Notes: generated by a model from the sequence alone, not told the origin. Shown: positions 28,982-37,912, counted from the stretch's first letter. The stretch: 64,000 nt of DNA from an uncultured Alphaproteobacteria bacterium (GCA_937988775.1 CALKHP010000030.1:310001-374000); one strand, 5' to 3'. A program made the numbers and translations.

Positions 28982-31240
28982 ATGCGCGATTTTCAGACAG
29001 TCGGCCTTTGGCAGCGCTTCAAGCGTTTCGCGCTCGGCGTGGATTCGGCGATCGATGCCGGGCTGTACGATGCCTGGCAGCGCGGCAAGGCGCAGTATGA
29101 GCGCTTCGTCACCTTCATGGATCGCTTCCATGTCACGGGCTGGCGCAAGGGGGCGGTCGATCTCGCCTGCGACGGGCTGACGCTCGGGCTTGGCGGGGTG
29201 TTCATCCTGCTCGGGCTGGCGCAGCCCGCCATGCAGGCGACCGAGAAGCCGAACTGGCTCAAGCAGCAGGATCTCGCGATCACCTTCCTCGACCGTCACG
29301 GCCAGGAAATCGGCCGGCGCGGCATCCGGCGCGACGACAGCGCCTCGCTCGACGATTACCCCGACCAGTTGATCCGCGCCGTGATCGCCACCGAGGACCG
29401 GCGCTTCTACGAGCATTTCGGCATCGATTTCATCGGGCTGTTCCGGGCCGCCGTCGCCAATGCGCGCGCCGGCGGCACGGTGCAGGGCGGCTCGTCGCTG
29501 ACGCAGCAGCTCGCCAAGAACCTGTTCCTGTCCAATGAGCGCACCATCGAGCGCAAGGTCAACGAGGCGTTCCTGTCGCTGTGGCTCGAGGCGCATCTGA
29601 CCAAGCGGCGCATCCTCGAACTCTATCTCGACCGCGCCTATATGGGCGGCGGCGCCTTTGGCATCCAGGCGGCGGCCGAGTTCTATTTCGGCAAGAACAT
29701 CAAGGACATCACGCTGTCGGAAGCCGCGATGCTCGCCGGGCTGTTCAAGGCGCCGACCAAATACGCGCCGCATGTCAACCTGCCGGCGGCGCGGGCGCGG
29801 GCCAACGACGTGCTCTCGAACCTGGTCGATGCCGGCTTCATGACCGAGGCGCAGGTGTTCGGCGCGCGCCAGAACCCCGCCACGCCGGTCGAGCGCAAGC
29901 GCGACACCTCGCCGGACTACTATCTCGACTGGGCCTTCGAGGACATCAAGAAGCTGGCCGAGACCGGCGCGCTCGGCGACAACCGCGTGCTGATCGTCAA
30001 GACCGGCTTCGATCCCGTCATCCAGGCCGCCGCCGAGCAGACCGTCGAATCGCTGCTGCGCCAATACGGCAAGCAATATGACGTGCATCAGGCGGCGGTG
30101 GTGATCATGGATACCAGCGGCGCGGTGCGCGCCATGGTCGGCGGGCGCGATTACGGCACGAGCCAGTTCAACCGCGCCACCGACGGCCGGCGCCAGCCGG
30201 GCTCGTCGTTCAAGCCCTATGTCTATGTCACGGCTTTGATGACCGGGCGCTTCAAGCCGAGCACCATCGTCGTCGACCGGCCCTATTGCATCGGCAACTG
30301 GTGCCCGAGCAATTACGGCCATTCCTTCGCCGGCGCGGTGACGCTGACGACGGCGCTGACGAAATCGATCAACACCATTCCGGTTCAGCTCACGGCGGCG
30401 ATCGGCAACGGCAACAACAAGGCCGGGCGCGCCAAGGTGATCGAGACGCTGAAGCGCGTCGGCGTCACCACGCCGATCGTCGATCAGGTGACGCTGCCGA
30501 TCGGCTCGGCGGAAATGACCGTGATGGACCAGGCCGCCGGCTTCTCGGTGTTCGCCAATGGCGGCAAGCGCATCCCGCCCCACGCCGCGCTCGAGGTGCG
30601 CAACGGCCGCAACGAGCCGATCTACCGCTACGCCGAGGACGGCCCGACGCCCGAGCAGGCGCTGCCGGCGAACGCGGTCGAGGAACTCAATTTCATGCTC
30701 AACAAGGTCGTCGAGCAAGGCACCGGGCGCCGCGCCAGGCTCGACGGCATCGCCGCCTGCGGCAAGACCGGCACGACCAATGATTACAAGGATGCCTGGT
30801 TCGTCGGCTTTACCGGCAACCTGGTCGGCGCGGTGTGGTACGGCAATGATGACAGCACCGGCATGAACAATCTCACCGGCGGCGTGCTGCCGGCGATGAC
30901 CTGGCACGACATCATGACGGTCGCCCATCGCGGCATCGAGCTGAAGCCGATTCCGGGCGTGCCGGAAAGCGAGCCGACGCCGCAATCCCTCGCCAGAGCG
31001 GCGGAAATCGCGGCGGCGGAAGCCAGCGCCACCGGACCGGCCGCCATGCGGCCGACGGTGCTGTCGCGCCGCTCCGGCGCGGTGCTCGAGGCGATCGGCG
31101 CCAGCTTCCGCGAGCAGCTTCAGCCGGGCAAGGGTTTGCGCCCGAAATCGCTGCGCGAGAGCAGCGATGACACGCCGAAACAGCTTGACACACCAAGACT
31201 CGACACACAGAGACTTGGCCAGCCGGCCACGCTACGATAG
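28982..31240 (+). CDS. penicillin-binding protein 1A, bifunctional glycosyltransferase/transpeptidase
   Basis: A 752-residue class A PBP. A ~58-residue cytosolic N-terminus precedes the membrane anchor (ACDGLTLGLGGVFILLGLA). The glycosyltransferase domain has the catalytic Glu138 in IATEDRRFYEHFGIDF and GGSSLTQQLAKNLFLSNERT. The transpeptidase domain has Ser408 in the SSFK motif (PGSSFKPYVY), SIN at 462-464 and KTG at 595 (CGKTGTTND). A Thr/Gln-rich C-terminal tail of ~90 residues follows. It polymerises and crosslinks peptidoglycan in the periplasm. It stands alone at the head of the plus-strand group. Confidence 0.96.
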   Translation: MRDFQTVGLWQRFKRFALGVDSAIDAGLYDAWQRGKAQYERFVTFMDRFHVTGWRKGAVDLACDGLTLGLGGVFILLGLAQPAMQATEKPNWLKQQDLAITFLDRHGQEIGRRGIRRDDSASLDDYPDQLIRAVIATEDRRFYEHFGIDFIGLFRAAVANARAGGTVQGGSSLTQQLAKNLFLSNERTIERKVNEAFLSLWLEAHLTKRRILELYLDRAYMGGGAFGIQAAAEFYFGKNIKDITLSEAAMLAGLFKAPTKYAPHVNLPAARARANDVLSNLVDAGFMTEAQVFGARQNPATPVERKRDTSPDYYLDWAFEDIKKLAETGALGDNRVLIVKTGFDPVIQAAAEQTVESLLRQYGKQYDVHQAAVVIMDTSGAVRAMVGGRDYGTSQFNRATDGRRQPGSSFKPYVYVTALMTGRFKPSTIVVDRPYCIGNWCPSNYGHSFAGAVTLTTALTKSINTIPVQLTAAIGNGNNKAGRAKVIETLKRVGVTTPIVDQVTLPIGSAEMTVMDQAAGFSVFANGGKRIPPHAALEVRNGRNEPIYRYAEDGPTPEQALPANAVEELNFMLNKVVEQGTGRRARLDGIAACGKTGTTNDYKDAWFVGFTGNLVGAVWYGNDDSTGMNNLTGGVLPAMTWHDIMTVAHRGIELKPIPGVPESEPTPQSLARAAEIAAAEASATGPAAMRPTVLSRRSGAVLEAIGASFREQLQPGKGLRPKSLRESSDDTPKQLDTPRLDTQRLGQPATLR

Positions 31241-31276
31241 CCATCGCCTTCCCGATCCCCGCCGGTAGCCAGCGAT

Positions 31277-31855
31277 TTGCGTTTCGTTCTCGCCCTCCTC
31301 GCCACTCTCCTCGTCGGCACGGCGCTCGGCCTCGCCGCGACGCGCTGGACGGCGAGCAACCGGCAGGGCTTCAGCGCCGAGCAGGCCGGCCCGTGGATCG
31401 CATGGCCGAAGGCCGGCACCAGCGAGGCCGAGCCCTATGCGCGCGCCTTCCAGGCCCGCACCGGCTATGTGCCGCTTGGCGGCGGCGATGGCGTCGCGCT
31501 GTTCGCGCTCAGCGACAGCGACGGCCGGCCGCTCGAGGGCAATTGCGCCTATGATGTCGGCGGCGCGGTGCCCGCCGCCCGCTTCTGGACGCTGGAGGCA
31601 TTCTCGCCCCGGGGACGGCCGGTCGCCGGCCCGCTTGGCCGCCTCGGGTTCACGTCCGCCGAGGTGATGCATGACGCGGCCGGCCATTTCATGGTCGCCG
31701 TCTCGCCGCAGGTCCGGCCCGGCAACTGGCTGCAGGTGGCGACGCCGGGCCGGTTCGTGCTGGTGCTGCGCCTGTACGAGACCGTGCTGAGCGCCAGCGC
31801 GTTTTCGCTGGAGGCGGATGCCTTGCCCGCGATCACGCGGGGGGCGTGCCGATGA
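31277..31855 (+). CDS. DUF1214 membrane-anchored protein
   Basis: A 192-residue protein starting at TTG 31277 (reading MRFVLALLATLLVGTALGLA), with an N-terminal membrane anchor. The DUF1214 block shows EPYARAFQARTGYVPLGGGD, RPLEGNCAYDVGGAVPAARF and WTLEAFSPRGRPVAGPLGRL, then RPGNWLQVATPGRFVLVLRL. It overlaps the DUF1254 gene by four bases (ATGA), the usual pair in Hyphomicrobiales. Both are probably membrane-bound with domains in the periplasm. The reaction is unknown. Confidence 0.88.
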   Translation: MRFVLALLATLLVGTALGLAATRWTASNRQGFSAEQAGPWIAWPKAGTSEAEPYARAFQARTGYVPLGGGDGVALFALSDSDGRPLEGNCAYDVGGAVPAARFWTLEAFSPRGRPVAGPLGRLGFTSAEVMHDAAGHFMVAVSPQVRPGNWLQVATPGRFVLVLRLYETVLSASAFSLEADALPAITRGACR

Positions 31856-32403
31856 TCTTCGCACTGCCGTTCTTCCTCGGCGCCGTGCTGATCGCCGTCA
31901 TGGTGCATCTCGCCTCGCTGCTGGCGCTGCCGGGCTTCGCCACCAACGACGCCTATGCGCGGCTTGGCCGCAACGCGCCGATCGATCAGGTCGCCGCGCT
32001 GACGCAGGCCCAGATCGCCGCCCTCGACCTGCCGTTCTACGACCGCAGCTTCGAGACCGCCGTGTGCAAATACGATCTCTCGGCCGGCGTGCTGCGCCTG
32101 CGCGCGCCCTCCCCCGACACGATGCTGCTGGTGACGTTGATCGCGCGCGGCGGCAATGTGTATTTCTCGGTGAGCGACCGCGCCGCGATCAAGGGGCTCG
32201 TCGAGGTCCTCGTCGGCACCGATGCGCAGATCGAGCAGATCGAGGCCTCCGACAAGGACGACGAGGTGCTGGGCGAATTGCGCGTGCGCGCCCCCAAGCC
32301 GCAGGGCGTGGCCCTGATCCGGGTATTCGCACCCGACGAGACCAGCAAGGCGCGCGCCGCCGAGGAGGCCGCACAGGCAAGCTGCCAGATCGAGACGCTG
32401 TAG
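31852..32403 (+). CDS. DUF1254 membrane-anchored protein
   Basis: A 183-residue protein with an N-terminal membrane segment (MIFALPFFLGAVLIAVMVHL) and a DUF1254 body: NDAYARLGRNAPIDQVAALT, LPFYDRSFETAVCKYDLSAG and VTLIARGGNVYFSVSDRAAI. ATG 31852 overlaps the preceding stop. It pairs with the DUF1214 gene. Function unknown. Confidence 0.87.
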   Translation: MIFALPFFLGAVLIAVMVHLASLLALPGFATNDAYARLGRNAPIDQVAALTQAQIAALDLPFYDRSFETAVCKYDLSAGVLRLRAPSPDTMLLVTLIARGGNVYFSVSDRAAIKGLVEVLVGTDAQIEQIEASDKDDEVLGELRVRAPKPQGVALIRVFAPDETSKARAAEEAAQASCQIETL

Positions 32404-32418
32404 GGGGCAGCGGAACTA

Positions 32419-32530
32419 TTCCCTTCTCCCGCGTGCGGGAGAAGGTGGCGCAAAGCGCCGGATGAGGGATAACGGCGCGCAGTACCCCTCATCCCCCTGC
32501 CAGGACCTTCTCCCGCGTGCGGGAGAAGGG
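32419..32530. repeat. intergenic repeat, family C copy 1
   Basis: Inverted pair of CCCTTCTCCCGCGTGCGGGA with GAAGG at both ends and GCGCCGGATGAGGG / CCCCTCATCCCCCTGCCAGG between. Other copies at 49158-49264 and 54844-54967. Sits between convergent genes. Confidence 0.85.
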
Positions 32531-32534
32531 AGTA

Positions 32535-33404
32535 TCACCCCTTCGTCACCAGCCCCGGAATTGGCGGAGGCGGCGCGGCTTGCGGCTCGGGCTGCACGGC
32601 GATCGGGATCGGGCCGGGGCGGGCGCGATCCTCGAGATAGGGCCGGTCGAGGCCGCGATTGACGTTGCGCGGCACCGCGTCGATCAGCGGCACGGTCTCG
32701 TTGCACAGCGCGCGCGGATCGTTTTCGAGGCCGAGCACGGCGCGTTCGGCCGGCACCGCCTCGTGCTGCGGCCCGGCGATCACCAGATGCTGCAAGGCAT
32801 AGCGATAACCCGCAACGCGCATGCCGACGCTGGCGCAGACCCAGGCGACAAGCTGCTCGTTCTCGGCGTTGCGCGAGAGCGCGTCGGCGCGCTGCGCCTC
32901 GCTCAGGTCGGGCGTCGCCTCCATGGCGCGCCGGCGGATTTCGTCGGCGGCGCGCACGTCATGGGCGGCGGCGAGCAGCGGCCCGAGCAGCGCCCGGTCG
33001 GCATCGGTGTCGGCGCGCAGCTTCTCGTAGCGCGAGGCCATCGAGCGGAACGGCTCGCCCATCAGGCCGCGATAGTAGCGCGTCGTATCGTTGTCGACAT
33101 CGGGTGGCAGGTTGCGCGTGTAGCGCAGTTCGGCGAGCGAGCGGTCGAGCCAGGCGCGGTCGAGCGCCGGCGACAGGAAACGATAGGCGCGGTCGCGCAA
33201 CTCCTGCTCGCTATCGGTGAGCGGATAACTCGAAACCGGCTCGCCGCGCAGGCGGGCGGCCGCCCTGCCGCTCGCGGGCAGGATCGAATTCGTCCAGACA
33301 TTGTCGGCGCGCCGGCCGAAATCGCCAGGCTGCGTCGTCGCGGCGCAACCCTGGAGGCCGGCCAGCGCCAGCATGAGGAGAACGAGCCGCGCGCGGGGCT
33401 GCAT
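32535..33404 (-). CDS. hypothetical lipoprotein, ~290 residues
   Basis: A 289-residue predicted lipoprotein: RARLVLLMLALAGLQGC ends in the lipobox LQGC. The body is helical: NVWTNSILPASGRAAARLRG, DSEQELRDRAYRFLSPALDR, NDTTRYYRGLMGEPFRSMAS, RYEKLRADTDADRALLGPLL. The C-terminus is Pro-rich (QPEPQAAPPPPIPGLV). I recognise it as a conserved Hyphomicrobiales lipoprotein without assigned function. It is followed ~10 bases upstream by a small basic protein gene on the same strand. Confidence 0.75.
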   Translation of the reverse strand: MQPRARLVLLMLALAGLQGCAATTQPGDFGRRADNVWTNSILPASGRAAARLRGEPVSSYPLTDSEQELRDRAYRFLSPALDRAWLDRSLAELRYTRNLPPDVDNDTTRYYRGLMGEPFRSMASRYEKLRADTDADRALLGPLLAAAHDVRAADEIRRRAMEATPDLSEAQRADALSRNAENEQLVAWVCASVGMRVAGYRYALQHLVIAGPQHEAVPAERAVLGLENDPRALCNETVPLIDAVPRNVNRGLDRPYLEDRARPGPIPIAVQPEPQAAPPPPIPGLVTKG

Positions 33405-33413
33405 GATCGGCGG

Positions 33414-33632
33414 TCAGGCCCGCCGGTGCGAACGGGGCGCGCGACGGCGCGGCGTGGTCTGGCCCGATGCAGTCTGGCGCGATGCCTGCGCGCCGGCCTT
33501 CGGCTCGGGTTCCACCCAGTGCTCGTAGCGCACGCCGGTGAACAACAGGATGCGGCCGGTATCGGCCGGCTGTGCGCGGGGCCTGCGGCGCGCGATGGCG
33601 TCGCGCGATGGAAAGAGAAGAATACTGCTCAT
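33414..33632 (-). CDS. small conserved basic hypothetical protein
   Basis: A 72-residue protein. ATG 33632 has GGGGAGG at good distance. MSSILLFPSRDAIARRRPRA is followed by DTGRILLFTGVRYEHWVEPE and a basic Gln/Arg-rich tail (ASRQTASGQTTPRRRAPRSH). The TGRIL(L/F)FTGVRYE block appears conserved in Hyphomicrobiales from memory. A CtrA-like sequence lies ~70 bases upstream (33702-33716). Function unknown. Confidence 0.65.
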   Translation of the reverse strand: MSSILLFPSRDAIARRRPRAQPADTGRILLFTGVRYEHWVEPEPKAGAQASRQTASGQTTPRRRAPRSHRRA

Positions 33633-33701
33633 GGCCGGACCTCCCCTTCGCGGTTGAATCCGAACCGCCTGCCGGGCCGATGCCAGTTCAACCAAGTATG
33701 G

Positions 33702-33716
33702 TTAACGTTTCGCTAA
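33702..33716 (-). promoter_or_regulatory. CtrA-like box (one mismatch)
   Basis: TTAA-CGTTTCG-CTAA on the plus strand (TTAG-N7-TTAA on the minus strand), about 70 bp before the small basic protein gene. One base away from the CtrA consensus. Confidence 0.35.
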
Positions 33717-33808
33717 TGACGGGGGAGAAAACGTGCGGGAAGCGCCAAGGTTCCGCATTGGGAGGCGCGCTTGTACCGGCCTGCATCTCGACCTCCGGAT
33801 TTCCGGGC

Positions 33809-33840
33809 CTCTGGATTCCCGCCTGCGCGGGAATGACACT
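33809..33840. repeat. intergenic repeat, family D copy 1
   Basis: CTGGATTCCCGCCTGCGCGG followed by GAATGACACT, a hairpin (ATTCCCGC / GCGGGAAT). A longer copy pair is at 51428-51524. Confidence 0.7.
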
Positions 33841-33863
33841 CGCGTGGGCATGCAGCCAGCCGC

Positions 33864-34211
33864 TCACCCCTCCATGCGGTCGAGGAAATCCCTGCCCTCG
33901 CGGTCCTCGACCTCGATCAGCCACAGGTCGGAATCGAAATTCAGCTCGCGCCGGATGCGATCCTCGGCATCGGCGACCGGCATGGTCTCGACGTTGCGCA
34001 TGGGGGCGAAACGGCGGCGGCCGACATCCTCGTCGTCGAGGCCGGGGGGTGCCGGGCCGAGCAAGCGGCAATCGCCCTGGAGCAGGTCGATCTTGATATA
34101 GATCGCGCCGGCCTCGGCGGCGCCGCGCCGGCGCAGCACGGCGGAGCCGCCGGCGATCTCGCATGTGCGCAAATAGGCCGCGACCCAGATATCGGAACGC
34201 AGCCGCGCCAC
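33864..34211 (-). CDS. DUF1491 protein
   Basis: A 115-residue DUF1491 protein: MARLRSDIWVAAYLRTCEIA, RGAAEAGAIYIKIDLLQGDC and RELNFDSDLWLIEVEDREGR are family marks, and the sequence ends DFLDRMEG. Function unknown. It begins two bases before the end of the peptidoglycan-binding gene on the same strand, so it is the last gene of the kinase / PG-binding / DUF1491 operon, an arrangement I associate with Hyphomicrobiales. Confidence 0.9.
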   Translation of the reverse strand: MARLRSDIWVAAYLRTCEIAGGSAVLRRRGAAEAGAIYIKIDLLQGDCRLLGPAPPGLDDEDVGRRRFAPMRNVETMPVADAEDRIRRELNFDSDLWLIEVEDREGRDFLDRMEG

Positions 34212-34212
34212 G

Positions 34213-35019
34213 CTACTCGACCGTGATGCCGCTCAGCGAGGCGAGCGCCCGCAGCATGCGGCCGTGCGGCTCGCCGCTGACCGCCAGATCGTGGTCCTTC
34301 TGGAAGCGCTCGATGGCCGCCCTGGTACCGGCGCCCATGATGCCATCCTCCTGCAACGGCCCGTAACCGACCTTGTTGAGCGCGCGCTGCACTTTGACAA
34401 CATTAGGCTGGGCAACATCCGGCTGCGCGGCACCGGGCTGGGTGGCGGCGGCCGGAGCCGGCATCAGCAGCCGGGCGATCTGATCCTTCACTGTCAGGTC
34501 GGATGCCTTGATGCGCACGAGCAGCGCGTCGCTCGGCTGGCCGTCGATCTTCACGCCGGCGGCCTGCTGGAAGTCGCGGATGGCGCTGTCGAGGCTGGTG
34601 CCGGCGAGCCCGGCCGAAGGCGCGACATAGAAGCCGCGCATGGCGAGTTCAGTCTGGATATCGGCCGTCAGCGCCAGTTGTCGCGCCGCCGCCTGCTCGG
34701 CGCGGCGCGCCGGCGGCAGCGGCACCGGCGGCGGGCTCGCGGCCGGCGCCGGTGCCGGCTTGCCGGCAAACAGCGGAAAGTGATGGCGCTCGGGCTGGAG
34801 CGCCAGCGCATTCACCGCGATGGCGGTGGCGAGGCCGCCGATCCCCAGGCAGCCAAGCGTGAGGCCGGGCCGGCGCCACAGCGCCAGCGCCAGATGCCCG
34901 GCAAAGCCACGTTTCTTGTGCGACGAACGGTTCTTGGCCGAAGGCCGGTTCCTGTTTGGCTGGCGATTACTGCGCCCCATGCTCTCTTCCACCATAGCCG
35001 GCATGGCCATCTCGCTCAC
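34213..35019 (-). CDS. membrane-anchored protein with two peptidoglycan-binding domains
   Basis: A 268-residue protein. GTG 35019 has AAGGAGG five bases upstream and overlaps the kinase stop (GTGA). A basic cytosolic N-terminus leads to a membrane helix at ~49-72. After a Pro/Ala-rich linker, two PG_binding_1-type domains follow: ~118-165 (IQTELAMRGFYVAPSAGLAG, LDSAIRDFQQAAGVKIDG) and ~207-262 (VKVQRALNKVGYGPLQEDGI, GTRAAIERFQKDHDLAVSGE). Likely tethers the envelope or senses the wall, working with the kinase. No enzyme domain. Confidence 0.87.
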   Translation of the reverse strand: MSEMAMPAMVEESMGRSNRQPNRNRPSAKNRSSHKKRGFAGHLALALWRRPGLTLGCLGIGGLATAIAVNALALQPERHHFPLFAGKPAPAPAASPPPVPLPPARRAEQAAARQLALTADIQTELAMRGFYVAPSAGLAGTSLDSAIRDFQQAAGVKIDGQPSDALLVRIKASDLTVKDQIARLLMPAPAAATQPGAAQPDVAQPNVVKVQRALNKVGYGPLQEDGIMGAGTRAAIERFQKDHDLAVSGEPHGRMLRALASLSGITVE

Positions 35020-36752
35020 GCCGACCTCCTTTTCATGTCACAATCCAGTGCCGGCCGCCGCTCGAGGCGGGCAACGACACCATTCTCCGGCACGGCGGGC
35101 TCAACCGCCACCCCGAACACCAGCGGAACCTCAATGTTGACGCGCGTGCCCATGCCGAGCCGCGATTCGATCCTGAGCGTACCACCCAGCACATCGAGCA
35201 GGCGCTTGACCAGCGCCAGCCCCATGCCCGCGCCCGAGACGGCGCGATCATAGGAGCCATCGCCCTGGAAGAACGGGTCGCCGATGCAGGCCAGATGCTC
35301 GGGCTCGATGCCGGGGCCGTCATCGGACACGGTGACGGCGAGCCGGCCATCGCGCGCCCGCACCTCGAGCGCGACCTGCGCGCCTTCCGGCGAGAATTTT
35401 ACCGCATTGCCGAGCACATGCACCAGCGCCTGCCAAAGGGCGCGGCGGTCGGTGGTGAGATCGGGCAGGAAGGGCGGCAGGTGGCGGATGACGCGGATCG
35501 CCTTGGCCTCCGCCGCCTCGCTGACCGCCTCGACGCAGCCATCGATCAGGTCGGCCGGGTTGAAGGCGGCCGGGTTCAGCTCGTAAGTGCCGCTGTCGAG
35601 CCGGATCAGGTCGATCGTCGCGGTGACCAGATGCAGCAATTGCTGGCCGCCCTGGTTGATGATGCGGGCGTATTCGCGCACCGCCTCTTCCGTCAGCGGG
35701 CCGACCTGCGGGTTGGACAGCATGTCGGAGAAGCCGATCACGGCGTTGAGCGGCGTGCGCACCTCATGGCTGAGGCTCGAGACGAACAGGCCCCGGTTAT
35801 GCAGCGCCGCCTGGCGCAGCGCGCTCTCCTCGCGCAAGGCGACGACTTCCGCCTCGAGCGCGGCGATGTCGCGCAACACCAGCATCGCCTCGCCGGCGCG
35901 CTCGGCCGGCAGCACGCGGCAGGCAACCCAGCCGTAGCGCGGTGCTTCCTCGGCCTCGCCGGCGTCGCGAAGGCGGATCTTGACTTCTGTGCGATCGCCG
36001 CCGCACGCGACATCCGAAATCGCCTTCAGCAGCAGCGGCCGGTCGGCGACATGGACATGGCCGGCAAGGCCACGGCCGTTGAGATCGGCAGCAGCGACGC
36101 CAAGCGCGGCCTGCGCATTGGCGCCGACGGCGAGCGCCCGGCCGCTGGCATCGACGCGCAGCGCGACATCGGCGAGCAGCATGAGCATATCCTCGGCCAC
36201 GGCCGGAGCCGCCGGCTCCGCCTCGCGCAACGCCATGCGGCGCGAGGCGAAATACAAGGTGACCGCGCCATGCGCCGCCGCCACCAGCGCCGAGAGGGCG
36301 ATCGCCATCTCGATGCGCCCGGCACTGATGCCGGCCTCGCCGGGCAGGAACGGGCTGGCAATGCCGACGGCACCGGCCACGGCGAGCACGGCGAGGGCCG
36401 GTCCGCGCCGCCCGCCACGACCATGCAGCATGGCTTCGGCCAAGGCGGCGGCGGCGAGAAGCGCCAGACCGGACGAGGCAGCGCCCGTGAGCAGCGCCAG
36501 CAACGCAACCGCGCCCAGCGTCGCGGCGGCGACATCGATCGCAGCATCAGGCCGGCCCCGGCCGGCCATGGTCAGGGCGAGCAGCGACGGCAGCGCCGCC
36601 GCAAGCAGGCTGAACACCGCGGCCGGGCCGGCCGTACCGCCCGAAAGCACCACAAGCGGCACGAAGACGAAAGCCGCCAGCAGGGCCGCGAGGCGGCCGG
36701 CCGTGATCGCGGCCATCCTTGTCGGAGCCTGTTTCTTGCGAGGTGAAGCCAT
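35016..36752 (-). CDS. membrane sensor histidine kinase with PAS domain (PleC/DivJ-like HisKA)
   Basis: About 578 residues from ATG 36752, which has GAGGAGG close by; ATG 36773 is an alternative. Roughly six hydrophobic segments occupy the first ~175 residues, then a PAS-like region, then HisKA with the phospho-acceptor His at ~329 (SLSHEVRTPLNAVIGFSDML) and a HATPase domain with AVTVSDDGPGIEPEHLACIG and GAGMGLALVKRLLDVLGGTL. The HisKA region resembles PleC/DivJ/PdhS kinases of the cell-cycle network, but orthology cannot be settled. It is coupled to the PG-binding gene by a GTGA overlap. A CtrA-like box lies ~100 bp upstream. Confidence 0.9.
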   Translation of the reverse strand: MASPRKKQAPTRMAAITAGRLAALLAAFVFVPLVVLSGGTAGPAAVFSLLAAALPSLLALTMAGRGRPDAAIDVAAATLGAVALLALLTGAASSGLALLAAAALAEAMLHGRGGRRGPALAVLAVAGAVGIASPFLPGEAGISAGRIEMAIALSALVAAAHGAVTLYFASRRMALREAEPAAPAVAEDMLMLLADVALRVDASGRALAVGANAQAALGVAAADLNGRGLAGHVHVADRPLLLKAISDVACGGDRTEVKIRLRDAGEAEEAPRYGWVACRVLPAERAGEAMLVLRDIAALEAEVVALREESALRQAALHNRGLFVSSLSHEVRTPLNAVIGFSDMLSNPQVGPLTEEAVREYARIINQGGQQLLHLVTATIDLIRLDSGTYELNPAAFNPADLIDGCVEAVSEAAEAKAIRVIRHLPPFLPDLTTDRRALWQALVHVLGNAVKFSPEGAQVALEVRARDGRLAVTVSDDGPGIEPEHLACIGDPFFQGDGSYDRAVSGAGMGLALVKRLLDVLGGTLRIESRLGMGTRVNIEVPLVFGVAVEPAVPENGVVARLERRPALDCDMKRRSA

Positions 36753-37105
36753 TGCCTCCTCAATCGCCGACATCACCGTCGGTTCACAAAACAAGCTCAC
36801 TGTCGCGACTTCCAAATCCAAGACATCTGCCGGCGAGGATGGCCCGCCCGACTTAAGCGAAACCTAAGAGAACCGGGCATTCCTGCCTGAAATCGATGCG
36901 GATGCGCGGTTTCGCGGCGATCCGGCCCGTTCCCGGCCGACATTCCAGCGACATGGTAAACGCCAGCTTTTCAATTCGGGACCGGCGGCCGTTAAGGACG
37001 ATTCAAAACATCGCCCGCCCGCGCGCGAGGCATAAGGAAAACGTCAACGCGGCCGCCCTAGCCTGCGCGCGATCCATCATCGGAAGAAGGCGGCGAAGGC
37101 GCGGC
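36753..37105. other. 353-bp intergenic region, divergent promoters
   Basis: No gene supported. Holds the promoters of the kinase (minus) and the DUF5330-like gene (plus). The only clear site is the CtrA-like sequence at 36853-36867. Confidence 0.55.
36853..36867 (-). promoter_or_regulatory. CtrA-like box upstream of the kinase (one mismatch)
   Basis: TTAA-GCGAAAC-CTAA on the plus strand, i.e. TTAG-N7-TTAA on the minus strand; same one-base deviation as at 33702-33716. About 100 bp before the kinase ATG. Confidence 0.4.
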
Positions 37106-37435
37106 ATGGCGATATTCAGGATAGCGGCGGCAATCGGTGTGCTCTATCTCGTCGCGCCGCAAGTGCCCAACGCCGTGCTCGGCGCCTTGCCGTCATGGCG
37201 CGGCGCGCCGGCGCCGAGCGCCGAACAGGCGGGCACGGCCGCGATGCGCTTCTGCTCCGACAATCCCGAGACCTGCGCCCGGCTGCTGCGCGGCGCGATC
37301 ACGGCGAGCGAACAGCTCTCCCGGCCGGCGGCGGTCCACGCCGCGTCCCGATCGCCGCAGGCCGACAACGCCGTGAAGCCGGCGAAACCACGGAAACCGG
37401 CGCCGGAGCACGAGATTCCCAAGCTTCGGCCTTGA
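37106..37435 (+). CDS. DUF5330-like small exported protein
   Basis: A 109-residue protein. An N-terminal hydrophobic segment (IFRIAAAIGVLYLVAPQVPN) is followed by AEQAGTAAMRFCSDNPETCA and RLLRGAITASEQ, then a Pro/Lys-rich tail. The FCxxxPETC motif and place before sufE match the DUF5330 family of Hyphomicrobiales. The two Cys could form a disulfide in the periplasm. Function unknown. Confidence 0.75.
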   Translation: MAIFRIAAAIGVLYLVAPQVPNAVLGALPSWRGAPAPSAEQAGTAAMRFCSDNPETCARLLRGAITASEQLSRPAAVHAASRSPQADNAVKPAKPRKPAPEHEIPKLRP

Positions 37436-37492
37436 CTTGGCACCCGCAGGTTCGATCTTGCAGAAAGACAAGACAGACGAAACGGACGCGTG

Positions 37493-37912
37493 ATGGATTT
37501 CGAAGAGATCATCGACAACCTGAGCCTGATCGATGATTGGGAAGAGCGTTATCGCTACATCATCGAACTCGGGCATACGCTCGAGCCGCTGCCGGCGGCC
37601 GCCTATTGCGAGGCCAACAAGGTGCGCGGCTGCGCGAGCCAGGTCTGGATGACGACCGAGATCGGCAACGAGCCCGATCCGGTCATCACCTTCCACGCCG
37701 ATAGCGACGCCCATATCGTCAAGGGCCTCGTCGTGCTGCTGCTGGCGGCCTATTCCGGCAAGACCGCCAACGAGATCCTGGCGGTCGACCCGCGCGGCTT
37801 CTTCGAGCGCACCGGGCTTTCGAGCCACCTGACGCCGCAACGCTCGAACGGCGTCGCCTCGATGATCCAGCGCATGAAGAACGACGCCTCGCGCGCGCTC
37901 GCCGCCGCCTGA
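37493..37912 (+). CDS. sufE: cysteine desulfuration protein SufE
   Basis: A 139-residue SufE. MDFEEIIDNLSLIDDWEERY opens the family; the sulfur-accepting Cys47 lies in KVRGCASQVWM, and SDAHIVKGLVVLLLAAYSGK is the central helix. It takes sulfur from SufS for Fe-S cluster assembly in the cytosol. No other suf gene is in the window. It is followed by a family A repeat. Confidence 0.96.
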   Translation: MDFEEIIDNLSLIDDWEERYRYIIELGHTLEPLPAAAYCEANKVRGCASQVWMTTEIGNEPDPVITFHADSDAHIVKGLVVLLLAAYSGKTANEILAVDPRGFFERTGLSSHLTPQRSNGVASMIQRMKNDASRALAAA

